Positions 42,978 to 52,657 of a stretch of DNA of 64,000 nucleotides are shown one piece after another. Source of the stretch: JAICKM01 sp038228295. Its GTDB lineage: Bacteria; Chloroflexota; Chloroflexia; QHBQ01; JAICKM01. Each line of letters begins with the position of its first letter. Position 1 is the first letter of the stretch. The stretch is from the NCBI GenBank assembly GCA_038228295.1, contig JBBRPH010000002.1, forward strand, positions 108,308 through 172,307, written 5' to 3'. A model generated the notes under the pieces. The model searched no databases. It was not told where the DNA came from and was given only the letters and a program-made list of their open reading frames with translations. Made by a program: the position numbers and the translations under genes.

Positions 42978-43450
42978 AATCTACTCGCTCGCGCCTAGCA
43001 ATACCGGGCCTGGGTGCGCGATGGATAGGAGCTATGAGAGCGCCAGGCGCAATGTTGCTGCACTGTCTAACTAGATCCCTCCTCTGGTGAGGAGAGGGTT
43101 GCTGCCTCCCGCTTGCCGCTGTGCAATGACCTCCGCTCTTGATCCCACTAAAGATGATGTTGGGCATAATTTATGCTGATCCTTACGGTACTGCCGCAGC
43201 CGGTAGGTTGCGCCATCGGCCGTCTTCCCGCAATGCGCCGGCGCTGCGGCACTGGGCAGACCGCTATTTATGGGCAAATAGCCGTCTGCGAGCCGCACTC
43301 AACACCCGGAAAGGGGGTGGTGGCCGGAGTTTAGCCTTACCGCAGGTAGTGGCTTTGTAATCTGCTCCTGCGCGGCTTTCTCACCCATCCGCACTCGTCA
43401 GAGTGCCTATTGTAGCGTAACAAATAACGGTTTATTGTAGGAGGAAAGTC
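42978..43450 (+). other. Long leader or non-coding RNA region before the sugar-binding protein
   Basis: No ORF with a ribosome-binding site was found. It contains a CCTCCTC/GAGGAG hairpin near 43077 and a strong stem (43257-43288: 12 pairs with one C-C mismatch, 6-nt loop). It does not match rnpB, SRP RNA, tmRNA, T-box or other riboswitch motifs that I can recognise. Confidence 0.4.
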
Positions 43451-44929
43451 ATGAAACTTAAATATAGTGGGCTGGCCGTTCTGACCGGCATGATGATGCT
43501 AGTGAGCGCGTGCGGGGCGGACACACCCACCGCCACCGTGCCGGCTCCTGCCGCCGCGCCGACCGATACCGTCATGATGGCGAAACCGACCGATACCGCC
43601 ATGATGGCGAAACCGACCGATACCGCCATGATGGCGGCGATGACTCCCACTGCGATGATGGCGATGACCCCGACCGCGATGACGGCGATGACCCCAACCG
43701 CGATGACGGCGATGACCCCCACTGCGGCCATGGCAGCGGCCACGAACACCCCGGCCCCGACTTCCACACCGGTGGTGCTGGGTAGTGCCAATGCCAAGAC
43801 GACGATCACCATCTGGCACGGTTGGCAAGGTGACTACTTCACCGCGATCCAGGGCATCTTCGCCGACTATCAGAAGCTGCACCCCGATGTAGCGATCAAC
43901 CTGCTGAACGTCTCCGACCTGGATACAAAGGTTAAGAACGCCGTGCCCGCCGGGGCCGGTCCCGATATCATTGCCTGGGTAGATGACCACATCGGCGCGA
44001 ACGCGCTGGTCGGCGTGATCGATCCGCTTGACGGCATGGCCGGTATTGATCAGGCGTATCTGGCGAAGAACTACGCCAAAGTCGCCCAAGATGCCGTGAC
44101 CTACGACGGCAAAATCTACGCGCTGCCGGAGTCGATGGAAGCCGTCACCATGATCTACAACAAGAAGTTGATCAAAGAGAGCGACCTGCCCACCAGCACC
44201 AGCGATCTGATGACCAAAGCCAAGGCATATAATGCCGCTAACTCCGGCAAGTATTACGCCGTGTGGAACCCGAAAGACGCTTACTTCAACGCCTTCCTGT
44301 TCTACGGGGCGGGCGCGTCGTATGTGAACGACAAGGGCGAAGTCAATCTGGCGAACGCGCAAGGCGAGGCCGCCGGCAAGTTTATCCAGGGTGCCTCCGG
44401 CATCTTGCCGAAGGATGTGGATTATAACGCCGCCGACGCGCTGTTCAAGGCGGGCAATGCGCCGATCATCTTCAACGGCCCCTGGTATATCGCCGACCTC
44501 AAAAAGGCCGGCATTGACTTTGGCCTTGCCAAGCTGCCGATGGTGGACTTCGGCAACAAAGGTCCGGCCAAGCCCTTCGTCGGCGTGAAGGTCATGATGC
44601 TGGCGCACGGCGGCAAAAACCAGGCTGCTGCTGTGGACCTGATGAAGTATTACACCAGCCAGGAGTCGCTGGCGAAGCTGTCGAAGGCCACCGATGTGGT
44701 GCCCGCGCAGGTGGATGCCGCCGCCGCAATGAGCAGCGACGTCGTGATCACCGGCTTTAACAACCAGGCCAAAGACGGCATCCCGCTGCCGAACACCCCC
44801 TACATGGGCGGTCTCTGGGATCCGGTGGCGAAAGGGCTGGAGTCGCTCTTCACCACCACGAAAGATCCGAAGGGCATCATGGCCGATATTCAAAAGGCGG
44901 CGCTCGACAACATCGCCAAGATGAAGTAA
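43451..44929 (+). CDS. Sugar ABC transporter substrate-binding lipoprotein (MalE-like)
   Basis: 492-aa lipoprotein. Signal peptide with lipobox LVSAC (Cys17 region), then a tandem-repeat Met/Pro/Thr/Ala spacer (about residues 38-100), then a family-1 solute-binding domain (TITIWHGWQGDYF, then AKNYAKVAQDAVTYDGKIYALPESMEAVTMIYNKKLI). It captures a sugar, probably maltodextrin given the permeases and GH13 enzyme downstream. AGGAGG precedes the ATG. The spacer repeat is unusual. Confidence 0.88.
   Translation: MKLKYSGLAVLTGMMMLVSACGADTPTATVPAPAAAPTDTVMMAKPTDTAMMAKPTDTAMMAAMTPTAMMAMTPTAMTAMTPTAMTAMTPTAAMAAATNTPAPTSTPVVLGSANAKTTITIWHGWQGDYFTAIQGIFADYQKLHPDVAINLLNVSDLDTKVKNAVPAGAGPDIIAWVDDHIGANALVGVIDPLDGMAGIDQAYLAKNYAKVAQDAVTYDGKIYALPESMEAVTMIYNKKLIKESDLPTSTSDLMTKAKAYNAANSGKYYAVWNPKDAYFNAFLFYGAGASYVNDKGEVNLANAQGEAAGKFIQGASGILPKDVDYNAADALFKAGNAPIIFNGPWYIADLKKAGIDFGLAKLPMVDFGNKGPAKPFVGVKVMMLAHGGKNQAAAVDLMKYYTSQESLAKLSKATDVVPAQVDAAAAMSSDVVITGFNNQAKDGIPLPNTPYMGGLWDPVAKGLESLFTTTKDPKGIMADIQKAALDNIAKMK
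43561..43730 (+). repeat. In-frame tandem repeats encoding a lipoprotein spacer
   Basis: About three copies of a 27-nt unit (from 43561, starting GACCGATACC) encode PTDTxMMAK-like peptides. About four copies of a 24-nt unit follow, encoding MTAMTPTA-like peptides. Copies are nearly identical, so slippage-prone. Confidence 0.8.
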
Positions 44930-44968
44930 GCGCGCGGGCGGCGTTCCCTGCCAGGGAAAGCCGTCCCT

Positions 44969-45006
44969 GCGGTGGGGCGCGACCCTAATAGGTCGCGCCC
45001 CACCGC
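44969..45006 (+). other. 16-bp hairpin between the binding-protein and permease genes
   Basis: GCGGTGGGGCGCGACC pairs with its exact complement around CTAATA. No U-tract. It may shield the 3' end of the upper cistron, as REP hairpins do between malE and malF in E. coli. Confidence 0.65.
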
Positions 45007-45063
45007 CCATCGGCTGCTCGCCTGCTTTGCCGCACCGCTCTCGACTGGAGAGGAGAGTTTCCC

Positions 45064-46098
45064 ATGGCCCGCAACACCGCCACGGCCGGTCCTGTTCCGA
45101 CCGCCGTCACCCAGCCCCCGGTGCGGGCTGGGCGCGAGAAGCGCGAACGCTACCTGCTTGCCTCGTCATATATCGGCCCGGCTATGATCGGCATTGTCGT
45201 GTTCAGCATCCTGCCGATCCTCTACATCATTTTCATGTCGTTCACCAACCGCAACACGTTCCACTTTAACCCGGCGGATAATTTTTTCAGCCCCTCCAAG
45301 CTGGGCAAATACACGTTCGTCGGCATTGATAACTATGTTCGCACCTTCTGGGACGCGACTACCCACACCTTTAATACCGACTTTTTCTTCGTCATGGGCA
45401 ATACGCTGCTCTATACGATTGTCTGCATCACGCTGTTTCTCGTGCTGGGGCTCACGTTGGCCCTGCTGCTCAACAGCCCGCTGATTCAATTAAAGTCGCT
45501 ATACCGCACGTTGCTGATCTTACCCTGGGCGGCCCCGGCCATTATGACGGCCCCGATCTGGAAGTTTTTCTTCAACGCCGAGTTTGGCCCGATCAATCAG
45601 ATCCTGCGCGCCATCGGCATCCACAATCCGCCGGCGTGGTTGGGCGATCCGATTCTGGCCTGGATCGCGGCTGTGATCGTCAACCTCTGGTTGAGCTATC
45701 CCTTCTTTATGTTCGTGATCCTCGGCGCGCTGCAAAGCGTGCCCGGCGAACTCTATGAAGCGGCGCAGCTCGACGGAGCCGGCTTCTGGACGCAGTTGCG
45801 CCAGATCACCCTGCCGCTGATCCGTCCGGCCTTACTACCTGCGGTCGTTCTCAGTTCCATCTCTACATTCCAGCAGTTGAACACCGTCTGGATCTTGACT
45901 AATCGTGGCGGTCCCTTCGCCTCGGTGACTAGCCCCGGCGCGACGGAGTTTGTGATGCTTTACGCCTACCGCCAGGGTATCCTGCAAAACAACTACGGCC
46001 TGACCAGCGCCTTCGCCATGATCGTGTTTATCCTGCTGTTTGCCGTGACCATTGTGAACCTGCGCGCCACTAATATCACGAAGGGAGCTTACGAATAA
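45064..46098 (+). CDS. Sugar ABC transporter permease (MalF-like)
   Basis: 344-aa inner-membrane permease with six to seven helices. The cytoplasmic EAA loop reads YEAAQLDGAGFWTQLRQITLPLIRP and docks with the ATPase. GAGAGGAGAG precedes the ATG. No ATPase gene is in the window, so a shared MsmK-type subunit elsewhere is likely. It overlaps the next permease by 1 bp. Confidence 0.88.
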   Translation: MARNTATAGPVPTAVTQPPVRAGREKRERYLLASSYIGPAMIGIVVFSILPILYIIFMSFTNRNTFHFNPADNFFSPSKLGKYTFVGIDNYVRTFWDATTHTFNTDFFFVMGNTLLYTIVCITLFLVLGLTLALLLNSPLIQLKSLYRTLLILPWAAPAIMTAPIWKFFFNAEFGPINQILRAIGIHNPPAWLGDPILAWIAAVIVNLWLSYPFFMFVILGALQSVPGELYEAAQLDGAGFWTQLRQITLPLIRPALLPAVVLSSISTFQQLNTVWILTNRGGPFASVTSPGATEFVMLYAYRQGILQNNYGLTSAFAMIVFILLFAVTIVNLRATNITKGAYE

Positions 46099-47024
46099 TG
46101 AGCGCGATCGAAGCTACCCGTTCGGGCAGCCGAACCTTCCACGAAGTCAATGCCCAGGTGCAGGCCGAAGCCGAAGCTGGGCGGCGCAAAGCCCGACAAA
46201 AGCACATCTGGAAGAGCATCGCCGCCAACGCAGCGGTGCTGATCTTCCTGGTTTTTGCGATATTCCCGCTATATTACGTCATTACCGCGTCGTTCCGGCC
46301 CGGTCAATCCCTTTACAGCACCAACCTGGAACTGTTCCCGACCAATCCCTCACTGGAAAACTGGACCTATATGTTCACCCAGACCAAGCTGTTGCTCTGG
46401 ATGGGGAACAGCCTGCAAGTGGCCGGGCTGACTACGATTGGCAGTGTGCTGCTTTGCACGACAGCGGCCTACTCCTTTTCGCGCTGGCGCTTTCCCGGCC
46501 GTGACGCGATCCTGACGCTGATGCTGGCGATCAACGCCTTCCCTGGAGTGCTGGCGCTGATTGGGGTGTTTGTCATCTTCAAAGAGCTACACCTGCTCAA
46601 CAACCTATGGGGGTTGGTGCTAGCCTACACCTCCGGGCAACTCATTTTCTCCACCTGGAACTTGAAGGGCTTTTTCGATACCATCCCAGTGGATCTCGAA
46701 GAAGCCGCCCGCGTAGATGGGGCGACCCCAACGCAAGCATTCATCCGCGTGATGTTGCCGCTGGCTCGTCCGGCGTTAGCCGTCACCGCGCTGCTCGGGT
46801 TTATGGGCGGCTGGGGCGAGTACATCACCGCGCAGACTATGCTGTTTGACGAAAGCAAGTACACCGTCGCCGTAGGGCTGATCGGCCTGCAAACCGACTA
46901 CCGCCAGCCGTGGGGCTGGTTCGCGGTCGGCGCGATCTGTATGAGCGTGCCGGTGACGCTGCTGTTCCTGGCTCTGCAAAAGCAACTCCAGGCCGGCCTC
47001 ACGCTGGGTGGCGTGAAAGGCTGA
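46098..47024 (+). CDS. Sugar ABC transporter permease (MalG-like)
   Basis: 308-aa permease. Six helices; the EAA loop reads LEEAARVDGATPTQAFIRVMLPLARPALA. N-terminal extension of about 35 polar residues. Together with the preceding permease it forms the channel of a maltodextrin-type importer (inference from the neighbouring GH13 enzyme). Confidence 0.88.
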   Translation: MSAIEATRSGSRTFHEVNAQVQAEAEAGRRKARQKHIWKSIAANAAVLIFLVFAIFPLYYVITASFRPGQSLYSTNLELFPTNPSLENWTYMFTQTKLLLWMGNSLQVAGLTTIGSVLLCTTAAYSFSRWRFPGRDAILTLMLAINAFPGVLALIGVFVIFKELHLLNNLWGLVLAYTSGQLIFSTWNLKGFFDTIPVDLEEAARVDGATPTQAFIRVMLPLARPALAVTALLGFMGGWGEYITAQTMLFDESKYTVAVGLIGLQTDYRQPWGWFAVGAICMSVPVTLLFLALQKQLQAGLTLGGVKG

Positions 47025-47048
47025 GTATCGAGTTCTGCATTAGAGACC

Positions 47049-47084
47049 GGGTGTAGGTAAGTAATTCATTGCGTACCTACACCC
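47049..47084 (+). terminator. Hairpin after the permease genes
   Basis: GGGTGTAGGTA pairs with TACCTACACCC across a 14-nt loop. Only a weak T-rich tail follows. Confidence 0.55.
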
Positions 47085-47128
47085 GCCCTTTGACTAACTT
47101 CTTGTGTTTCAAAGAATGGATGGACTAA

Positions 47129-47530
47129 TTGACTGATACAGGACAACACGAGCCGGCATTCCCGGCCTTGCACGACGCGCAATTTATGCTGCTGACGACG
47201 TACCGGCGCGACGGCGGCGGGGTGCCGACTACGGTGTGGTTCGCGCAGGTGGGCGACCGACTCTATGTGACGACGATGGACACGGCGGGTAAAGCCAAGC
47301 GTATCCGGGCCGGCGGACGGGTGACGGTTGCGCCGTCCACGGTGGGCGGCGCTGTGTTGGGACCGGCGGCAGACGGGCAGGCGCAGGTGCTGACTCCGGC
47401 GGAATTTGCTACCGCTGAAGCCGCGTTGCGCGCCAAGTACCCGGAATATACCGAGTTTACCGGGCGCATGGCGAGCCGGCGTGATCCCGCCGCCCGCATC
47501 TTTCTTGAGATCCGCCCGGCTGCCGGCTAA
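47129..47530 (+). CDS. PPOX-class F420/FMN-dependent protein
   Basis: 133-aa split-barrel protein. FMLLTTYRRDGGGVPTTVWFAQVGDRLYVTT and AKRIRAGGRVTVAP fit PPOX-class F420-dependent enzymes. The start is TTG at 47129, because the nearby ATG (47116) is out of frame and hits a stop. It abuts the GH13 gene (TAATG overlap), so probably cotranscribed with it for convenience rather than function. Confidence 0.7.
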   Translation: MTDTGQHEPAFPALHDAQFMLLTTYRRDGGGVPTTVWFAQVGDRLYVTTMDTAGKAKRIRAGGRVTVAPSTVGGAVLGPAADGQAQVLTPAEFATAEAALRAKYPEYTEFTGRMASRRDPAARIFLEIRPAAG

Positions 47531-49452
47531 TGAGTAGCGACGATCCCTCTCAGCCGGCCGGCGACGTGCCGGCCCCTGCCGTACCCACCGCACTGTCGGC
47601 GACGCACCCGGATGTCACGCCCGATTTTGTGTTCGGCGATTTGGCGGCCAGCCCAGAGACCCTGCGTAAGCTGGCCGCTGCGCTCGGCGGCGTGCAACAC
47701 CAGTATCACCTGACCCCCCTGCGCCCGACTGCCGGCGCACCGGTACTGGTGCAAGCGACTACCGGACCGGCTTTCCCCGCCGTCGCCGCCTGGCTCTATT
47801 ACACCACCGATGGTAGCCGTCCGGCCGGCGAGGCCGGGCAAGCCACGGTGGGCACAGCCGTCGCGATGGCTTGGTGTGAAACCCGTTGGGCCGATCTGCT
47901 GTGGGATTACCTCTCAGTGTGGGAGGGCACGATCCCGGCGCAGCCCAGCGGCACCCTGGTGCGCTATGCGATTGAAGCGTTGGCCCAGCCCGGCAGTGGA
48001 CTACCGGCCGGTTGGGCTGATGCGTCGGACGAAGGACCGGGTGGCTATGCGCCGGTGTTCGCTTATTTGGTGGATGCGCCGACGGCCCCGGCTTGGGTGC
48101 GCGACGCGATCATCTACCACATCTATCTCGACCGCTTCGACCCCGGCCCCAGCCGGACCTGGCGCAGCGTGGAGCGCGAGTGGGATGTGCTGGGTGGCAC
48201 GCTGGCCGGGGTGACGGCACGGCTCGACTACATCGCGGCCCTGGGCGTGAACACGCTTTGGCTTTCGCCGATTTTTCAAAGCCCGACCTATCATCGCTAC
48301 GATGCCGGCGACCTGTTCCAGGTGGACGCGGCATTGGGCACGAACGCGGATCTGCGGACGTTGGTGCAGGCCGCGCACGCCCGCGGGATGCGCGTGCTGC
48401 TTGACCTAGCCGCTAATCACCTCTCCAGTCAACACCCCTTCTTCCAGGCCGCGCAGGCCGACCGGAGCAGTCCGTATTACGACTGGTTCACTTGGCAGCA
48501 GTGGCCCGATAACTACACGATGTTTTTCACCTCAAAAGCCTTGCCGCGTCTCAACAACGAACACCCGGCGGCGCGCGCTCATGTGCTGGATGCGGTTCTC
48601 TTTTGGATGAGCGACTATGAGGTAGACGGCTACCGGCTGGACTATGTGCTGGGACCGTCACACGATTTCTGGACCACCTACTATCGGGCGGTCAAGCGCA
48701 TCAAGCCGGACAGCTTTTCGGTAGCCGAGGCGACCCATGGCGCTGAGGTGCTGCGGAGCTACGAAGGGCGCATGGACGGCGCGCTTGACTTCACCTTTCT
48801 GACGATGATTCGCGGGCTGATTGCCTTCGGCAGCACCACGATCAGTGCCTTCGACCGCTATCTGGAGCAAAGCGCGCGCTTCTTCACGTCCGGTTTTGTG
48901 CTACCGACCTTTCTCGACAACCACGATATGAACCGCTTCCTGTGGGTAGCGAAAGGCGACACGCGCAAGCTGAAGCTGGCAGCAGCGATCCAGTTTACGC
49001 TGGCCGCACCGCCGATTATCTACTACGGCACCGAGGTGGGCATCCGGCAGCAAGGAGATGTGCGCGGTGGCGGCTGGGGCCGCGATGTCGAGGCGCGCGG
49101 GCCGATGCTCTGGGGGGCCGACCAGGATGCGGATCTGCTGGCGTTCTACCAGCGTCTTGGCGCGATCCGCCATGCCCACCCGGCCATCCGTCATGGGCAG
49201 CGCTTGCTGCTGCACCTCGACAATGCCGCCGGCACCTATGCCTACGCGCAAATCGCACCCGCTATGCTTGGCTTGGTCGCCCTATTCAACCTCAACGCGC
49301 AACCCTACACGCTGACGGTTGCCCTGCCGACGGGGGTTGCCGCTCCTACTACGCCCCGCGATTTGCTCAACGGCTTCCCGGTTACACGCAACACCGCCGG
49401 TCTCACGGTTGAGTTGCCGCCGTTCGGTGCCGCTCTGGTGGAGTTAGCCTAG
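47530..49452 (+). CDS. GH13 alpha-amylase/neopullulanase-like glycosidase
   Basis: 640-aa cytoplasmic glycosidase, no signal peptide. The N-terminal carbohydrate-binding-like region (about 40-185) is followed by the GH13 barrel. Motif I is VLLDLAANH, motif II DGYRLDYV (nucleophile Asp), motif III SVAEATH (acid Glu) and motif IV FLDNHDM (transition-state Asp). A C-terminal beta domain ends the protein. It would hydrolyse imported maltodextrins or cyclomaltodextrins, matching the adjacent MalE/F/G-type importer. Confidence 0.88.
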   Translation: MSSDDPSQPAGDVPAPAVPTALSATHPDVTPDFVFGDLAASPETLRKLAAALGGVQHQYHLTPLRPTAGAPVLVQATTGPAFPAVAAWLYYTTDGSRPAGEAGQATVGTAVAMAWCETRWADLLWDYLSVWEGTIPAQPSGTLVRYAIEALAQPGSGLPAGWADASDEGPGGYAPVFAYLVDAPTAPAWVRDAIIYHIYLDRFDPGPSRTWRSVEREWDVLGGTLAGVTARLDYIAALGVNTLWLSPIFQSPTYHRYDAGDLFQVDAALGTNADLRTLVQAAHARGMRVLLDLAANHLSSQHPFFQAAQADRSSPYYDWFTWQQWPDNYTMFFTSKALPRLNNEHPAARAHVLDAVLFWMSDYEVDGYRLDYVLGPSHDFWTTYYRAVKRIKPDSFSVAEATHGAEVLRSYEGRMDGALDFTFLTMIRGLIAFGSTTISAFDRYLEQSARFFTSGFVLPTFLDNHDMNRFLWVAKGDTRKLKLAAAIQFTLAAPPIIYYGTEVGIRQQGDVRGGGWGRDVEARGPMLWGADQDADLLAFYQRLGAIRHAHPAIRHGQRLLLHLDNAAGTYAYAQIAPAMLGLVALFNLNAQPYTLTVALPTGVAAPTTPRDLLNGFPVTRNTAGLTVELPPFGAALVELA

Positions 49453-49507
49453 CGGCGATCCTATGGAAGACCCCACGTACAACATACCCATGCAGGAGAA
49501 TCGGCTT

Positions 49508-50019
49508 GTGGAACAGGTAGAATCACCAACGCAGCACGTACCGCAGCCGCTAGTCGGCGTGATTATGGGCAGCCGATCCGACTGGGAGACACTGCGCCAC
49601 GCGGCGGATCTGCTCACGCAATTCGAGGTAACTCATGAGTGCCGCATCGTGTCGGCGCACCGCACACCGCAGCGGTTGACCGAGTACGCGACGGGCGCGG
49701 AGGGGCGCGGCTTGGCCGTGATCATCGCCGGAGCCGGCGGCGCGGCGCACTTGCCGGGCATGGTGGCGGCGTACACATTGCTGCCGGTGCTGGGTGTGCC
49801 GGTCGAGAGCCACGCGCTCAAAGGCATGGACTCGCTACTGTCTATTGTGCAGATGCCGGCCGGCATCCCGGTCGGCACCCTCGCCATCGGCAAGGCCGGC
49901 GCGACCAACGCGGCGCTGCTGGCGGTGGCGATTTTGGCGACCACACGGCCGGCCTTGCGTGAACAGTTGCGCCGCTTCCGCGCCGAGCAAACGGCCCGTG
50001 TATTGGCGGATACCCTACC

Positions 50020-50023
<4 letters not shown>
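49508..50023 (+). CDS. purE: N5-carboxyaminoimidazole ribonucleotide mutase PurE
   Basis: Interconverts N5-CAIR and CAIR in purine synthesis. Signature VGVIMGSRSDWETL, then IVSAHRTPQRL and AGAGGAAHLPGMVAA. I prefer the GTG start at 49508 (AGGAG 9 nt upstream). An ATG at 49463 would add 15 residues without a clear ribosome-binding site. It overlaps purK by 4 bp. Confidence 0.93.
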
Positions 50024-51168
<1,145 letters not shown>

Positions 51169-51238
51169 GCTGCCTTACGGTATCGGCCCGCTGTTTGCCG
51201 TATAATGGGATCAAAGCACGCATCACGCGCTGTAGCAG

Positions 51239-51267
51239 TTGACATTCACTCGGCAATCCGGTATGAT
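51239..51267 (+). promoter_or_regulatory. Sigma-70 promoter of the Fe-S carrier gene
   Basis: TTGACA, 17-bp spacer, TATGAT; about 44 nt of leader to the ATG at 51318. Confidence 0.75.
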
Positions 51268-51317
51268 CTCTACTAGAAGTAAACGAGTCTGCATAAGACG
51301 ACACGAGGAGACACACA

Positions 51318-51740
51318 ATGGCGACTGATCTGCAAACCGAAGGGCTAACCGACATCCTAACGCAGGGCGACAGCGAACTCATCGCGATGAGTCCGGTGGC
51401 GACGGCCCAGCTACAAACGTTACTGTCGCAGCAGGATAATCCTGACCTAGCACTGCGCGTCTTTGTTTATCCGGGTGGCTGCTCCGGGATGTCCTACGGT
51501 ATGGCTTTCGAGGACGAATTTGCCGAAGACGACACCATCTTCACCCAGAACGGGATGCGTTTGGTGGTGGACGAAAGCAGCGCGCACTACCTCAAAGGCG
51601 CGCAAATTGATTACGAAGACAGCCTGATGGGCGGCGGCTTCCGCATCTTCAACCCCAATGCAGTGCGTTCCTGCGGCTGCGGGCATTCGTTTGATACGGG
51701 CGAGGATGCCACCAGCGCCCGCGCCTGCGGCTGCCATTAG
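51318..51740 (+). CDS. A-type iron-sulfur cluster carrier (ErpA/IscA)
   Basis: 140-aa HesB/IscA-fold protein that carries and inserts Fe-S clusters. The three ligand cysteines are present: GGCSGMSY and the C-terminal SCGCGHSF pair. A further C-terminal CGCH (RACGCH) is extra. The N-terminal ~22 residues extend the usual start. GAGGAG precedes the ATG. Monocistronic, with its own promoter and terminator. Confidence 0.88.
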   Translation: MATDLQTEGLTDILTQGDSELIAMSPVATAQLQTLLSQQDNPDLALRVFVYPGGCSGMSYGMAFEDEFAEDDTIFTQNGMRLVVDESSAHYLKGAQIDYEDSLMGGGFRIFNPNAVRSCGCGHSFDTGEDATSARACGCH

Positions 51741-51750
51741 TCCAGGTGTT

Positions 51751-51771
51751 GGCTATCGGGCATCGGGCGTT
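51751..51771. repeat. Heptad repeat after the Fe-S carrier gene
   Basis: GGCTATC GGGCATC, then GGGCGTT. Confidence 0.5.
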
Positions 51772-51805
51772 AGCCGTGTGCTTGATACATGATAGTGAAT
51801 AAGAG

Positions 51806-51834
51806 GGGCGTGTCTATCTGGGCACGCCCTTTTT
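51806..51834 (+). terminator. Rho-independent terminator of the Fe-S carrier gene
   Basis: GGGCGTG pairs with CACGCCC, followed by TTTTT. Confidence 0.85.
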
Positions 51835-51871
51835 GTTTGCGTCGCGCCCCAACAGAAGTTTTGGCTGCCTG

Positions 51872-52657
51872 ATGCCTGAACGTTTGGTATCGCTGTCCTC
51901 GTTCACCCCCGGTTGGGTTGGGCGCGTGGCACTGTGGACTCCGCTGGGAGTCTATGCCTTTGTCTATCCCTTTGGCATCGGGTTGCTGTTGTTCGGCTGG
52001 CTGCCGCCCAGCGCAGGCTGGGTAGGCGGTGCGTTGCTGATGGCGCAGGGGCTGGGCATGGCGGCTTGGCTAGAGCTGAACGCCGGCCGAGGGCGTGGCT
52101 TGGCGCTGGCCGTAGCTATCGCCGGCGCCGCCTGGGCGTTAGAGGCCGTGGGTGTAACAACAGGCGTCCCGTTTGGCCGTTATAGCTATAGCGCGGCGCT
52201 GGGCGTGTGGCTTGGCCCGGTGCCGGCGGCGATTCCCTTCGCCTGGATCGCTAGCGTAACCGCCGCGTGGGGCACGGCGCGCTTGCTGCTGCCGACCAGG
52301 CGGGCGGCGCTAGTGGCGGCGGTGGCGGCGGTCTTGGCAACTGGGCAAGACGCAGTGCTGGAAACCATCGCCACGCGCGTACAGGGTTACTGGACTTGGG
52401 CACCGGCGGCCATGCCTTACTACGGTGTGCCGTGGGCTAATTTCATCACCTGGGCGGTTGCCACAGGTGTGTTAGCGGCAGGCATCGAGATCCTGGGCCA
52501 CCCACCGGTCGGGCAACTGCTCTATAGCCGGGTGCCGGCCCTGATATATGTCATGAGCTTGGTTATGTTCGGCTTGCTCAATGTCGCGCAGGGCTTCCTA
52601 ATTCCCGCATTGCTGGCCGGCGGGCTGCTGACCGCTTTAGTTTGGAGACTGCGTTGA
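51872..52657 (+). CDS. cruF: Carotenoid biosynthesis protein, CruF-like
   Basis: 261-aa protein with about seven membrane helices. EAVGVTTGVPFGRYSYSAALG and YYGVPWANFITWAVATG are family (DUF422) signatures. Members hydrate or modify the ends of C40/C50 carotenoids (C-1',2' hydratase type). The ATG at 51872 is preferred; an earlier in-frame start (51833) would overlap the terminator T-tract. It is next to the TolB-like lipoprotein gene (TGATG junction). Confidence 0.78.
   Translation: MPERLVSLSSFTPGWVGRVALWTPLGVYAFVYPFGIGLLLFGWLPPSAGWVGGALLMAQGLGMAAWLELNAGRGRGLALAVAIAGAAWALEAVGVTTGVPFGRYSYSAALGVWLGPVPAAIPFAWIASVTAAWGTARLLLPTRRAALVAAVAAVLATGQDAVLETIATRVQGYWTWAPAAMPYYGVPWANFITWAVATGVLAAGIEILGHPPVGQLLYSRVPALIYVMSLVMFGLLNVAQGFLIPALLAGGLLTALVWRLR

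Noticed and set aside
42978..43450. rnpB, SRP RNA, tmRNA, 6S RNA or T-box
   Set aside because: The conserved core motifs of each were looked for and not seen. 6S cannot be excluded without folding.
43561..43730. CRISPR-like array
   Set aside because: Units are contiguous without unique spacers, are translated in frame, and lie in a lipoprotein gene.
43499..45010. 503-aa minus-strand ORF
   Set aside because: Antisense to the sugar-binding protein, with His/Arg/Gly-rich low-complexity translation; a shadow.
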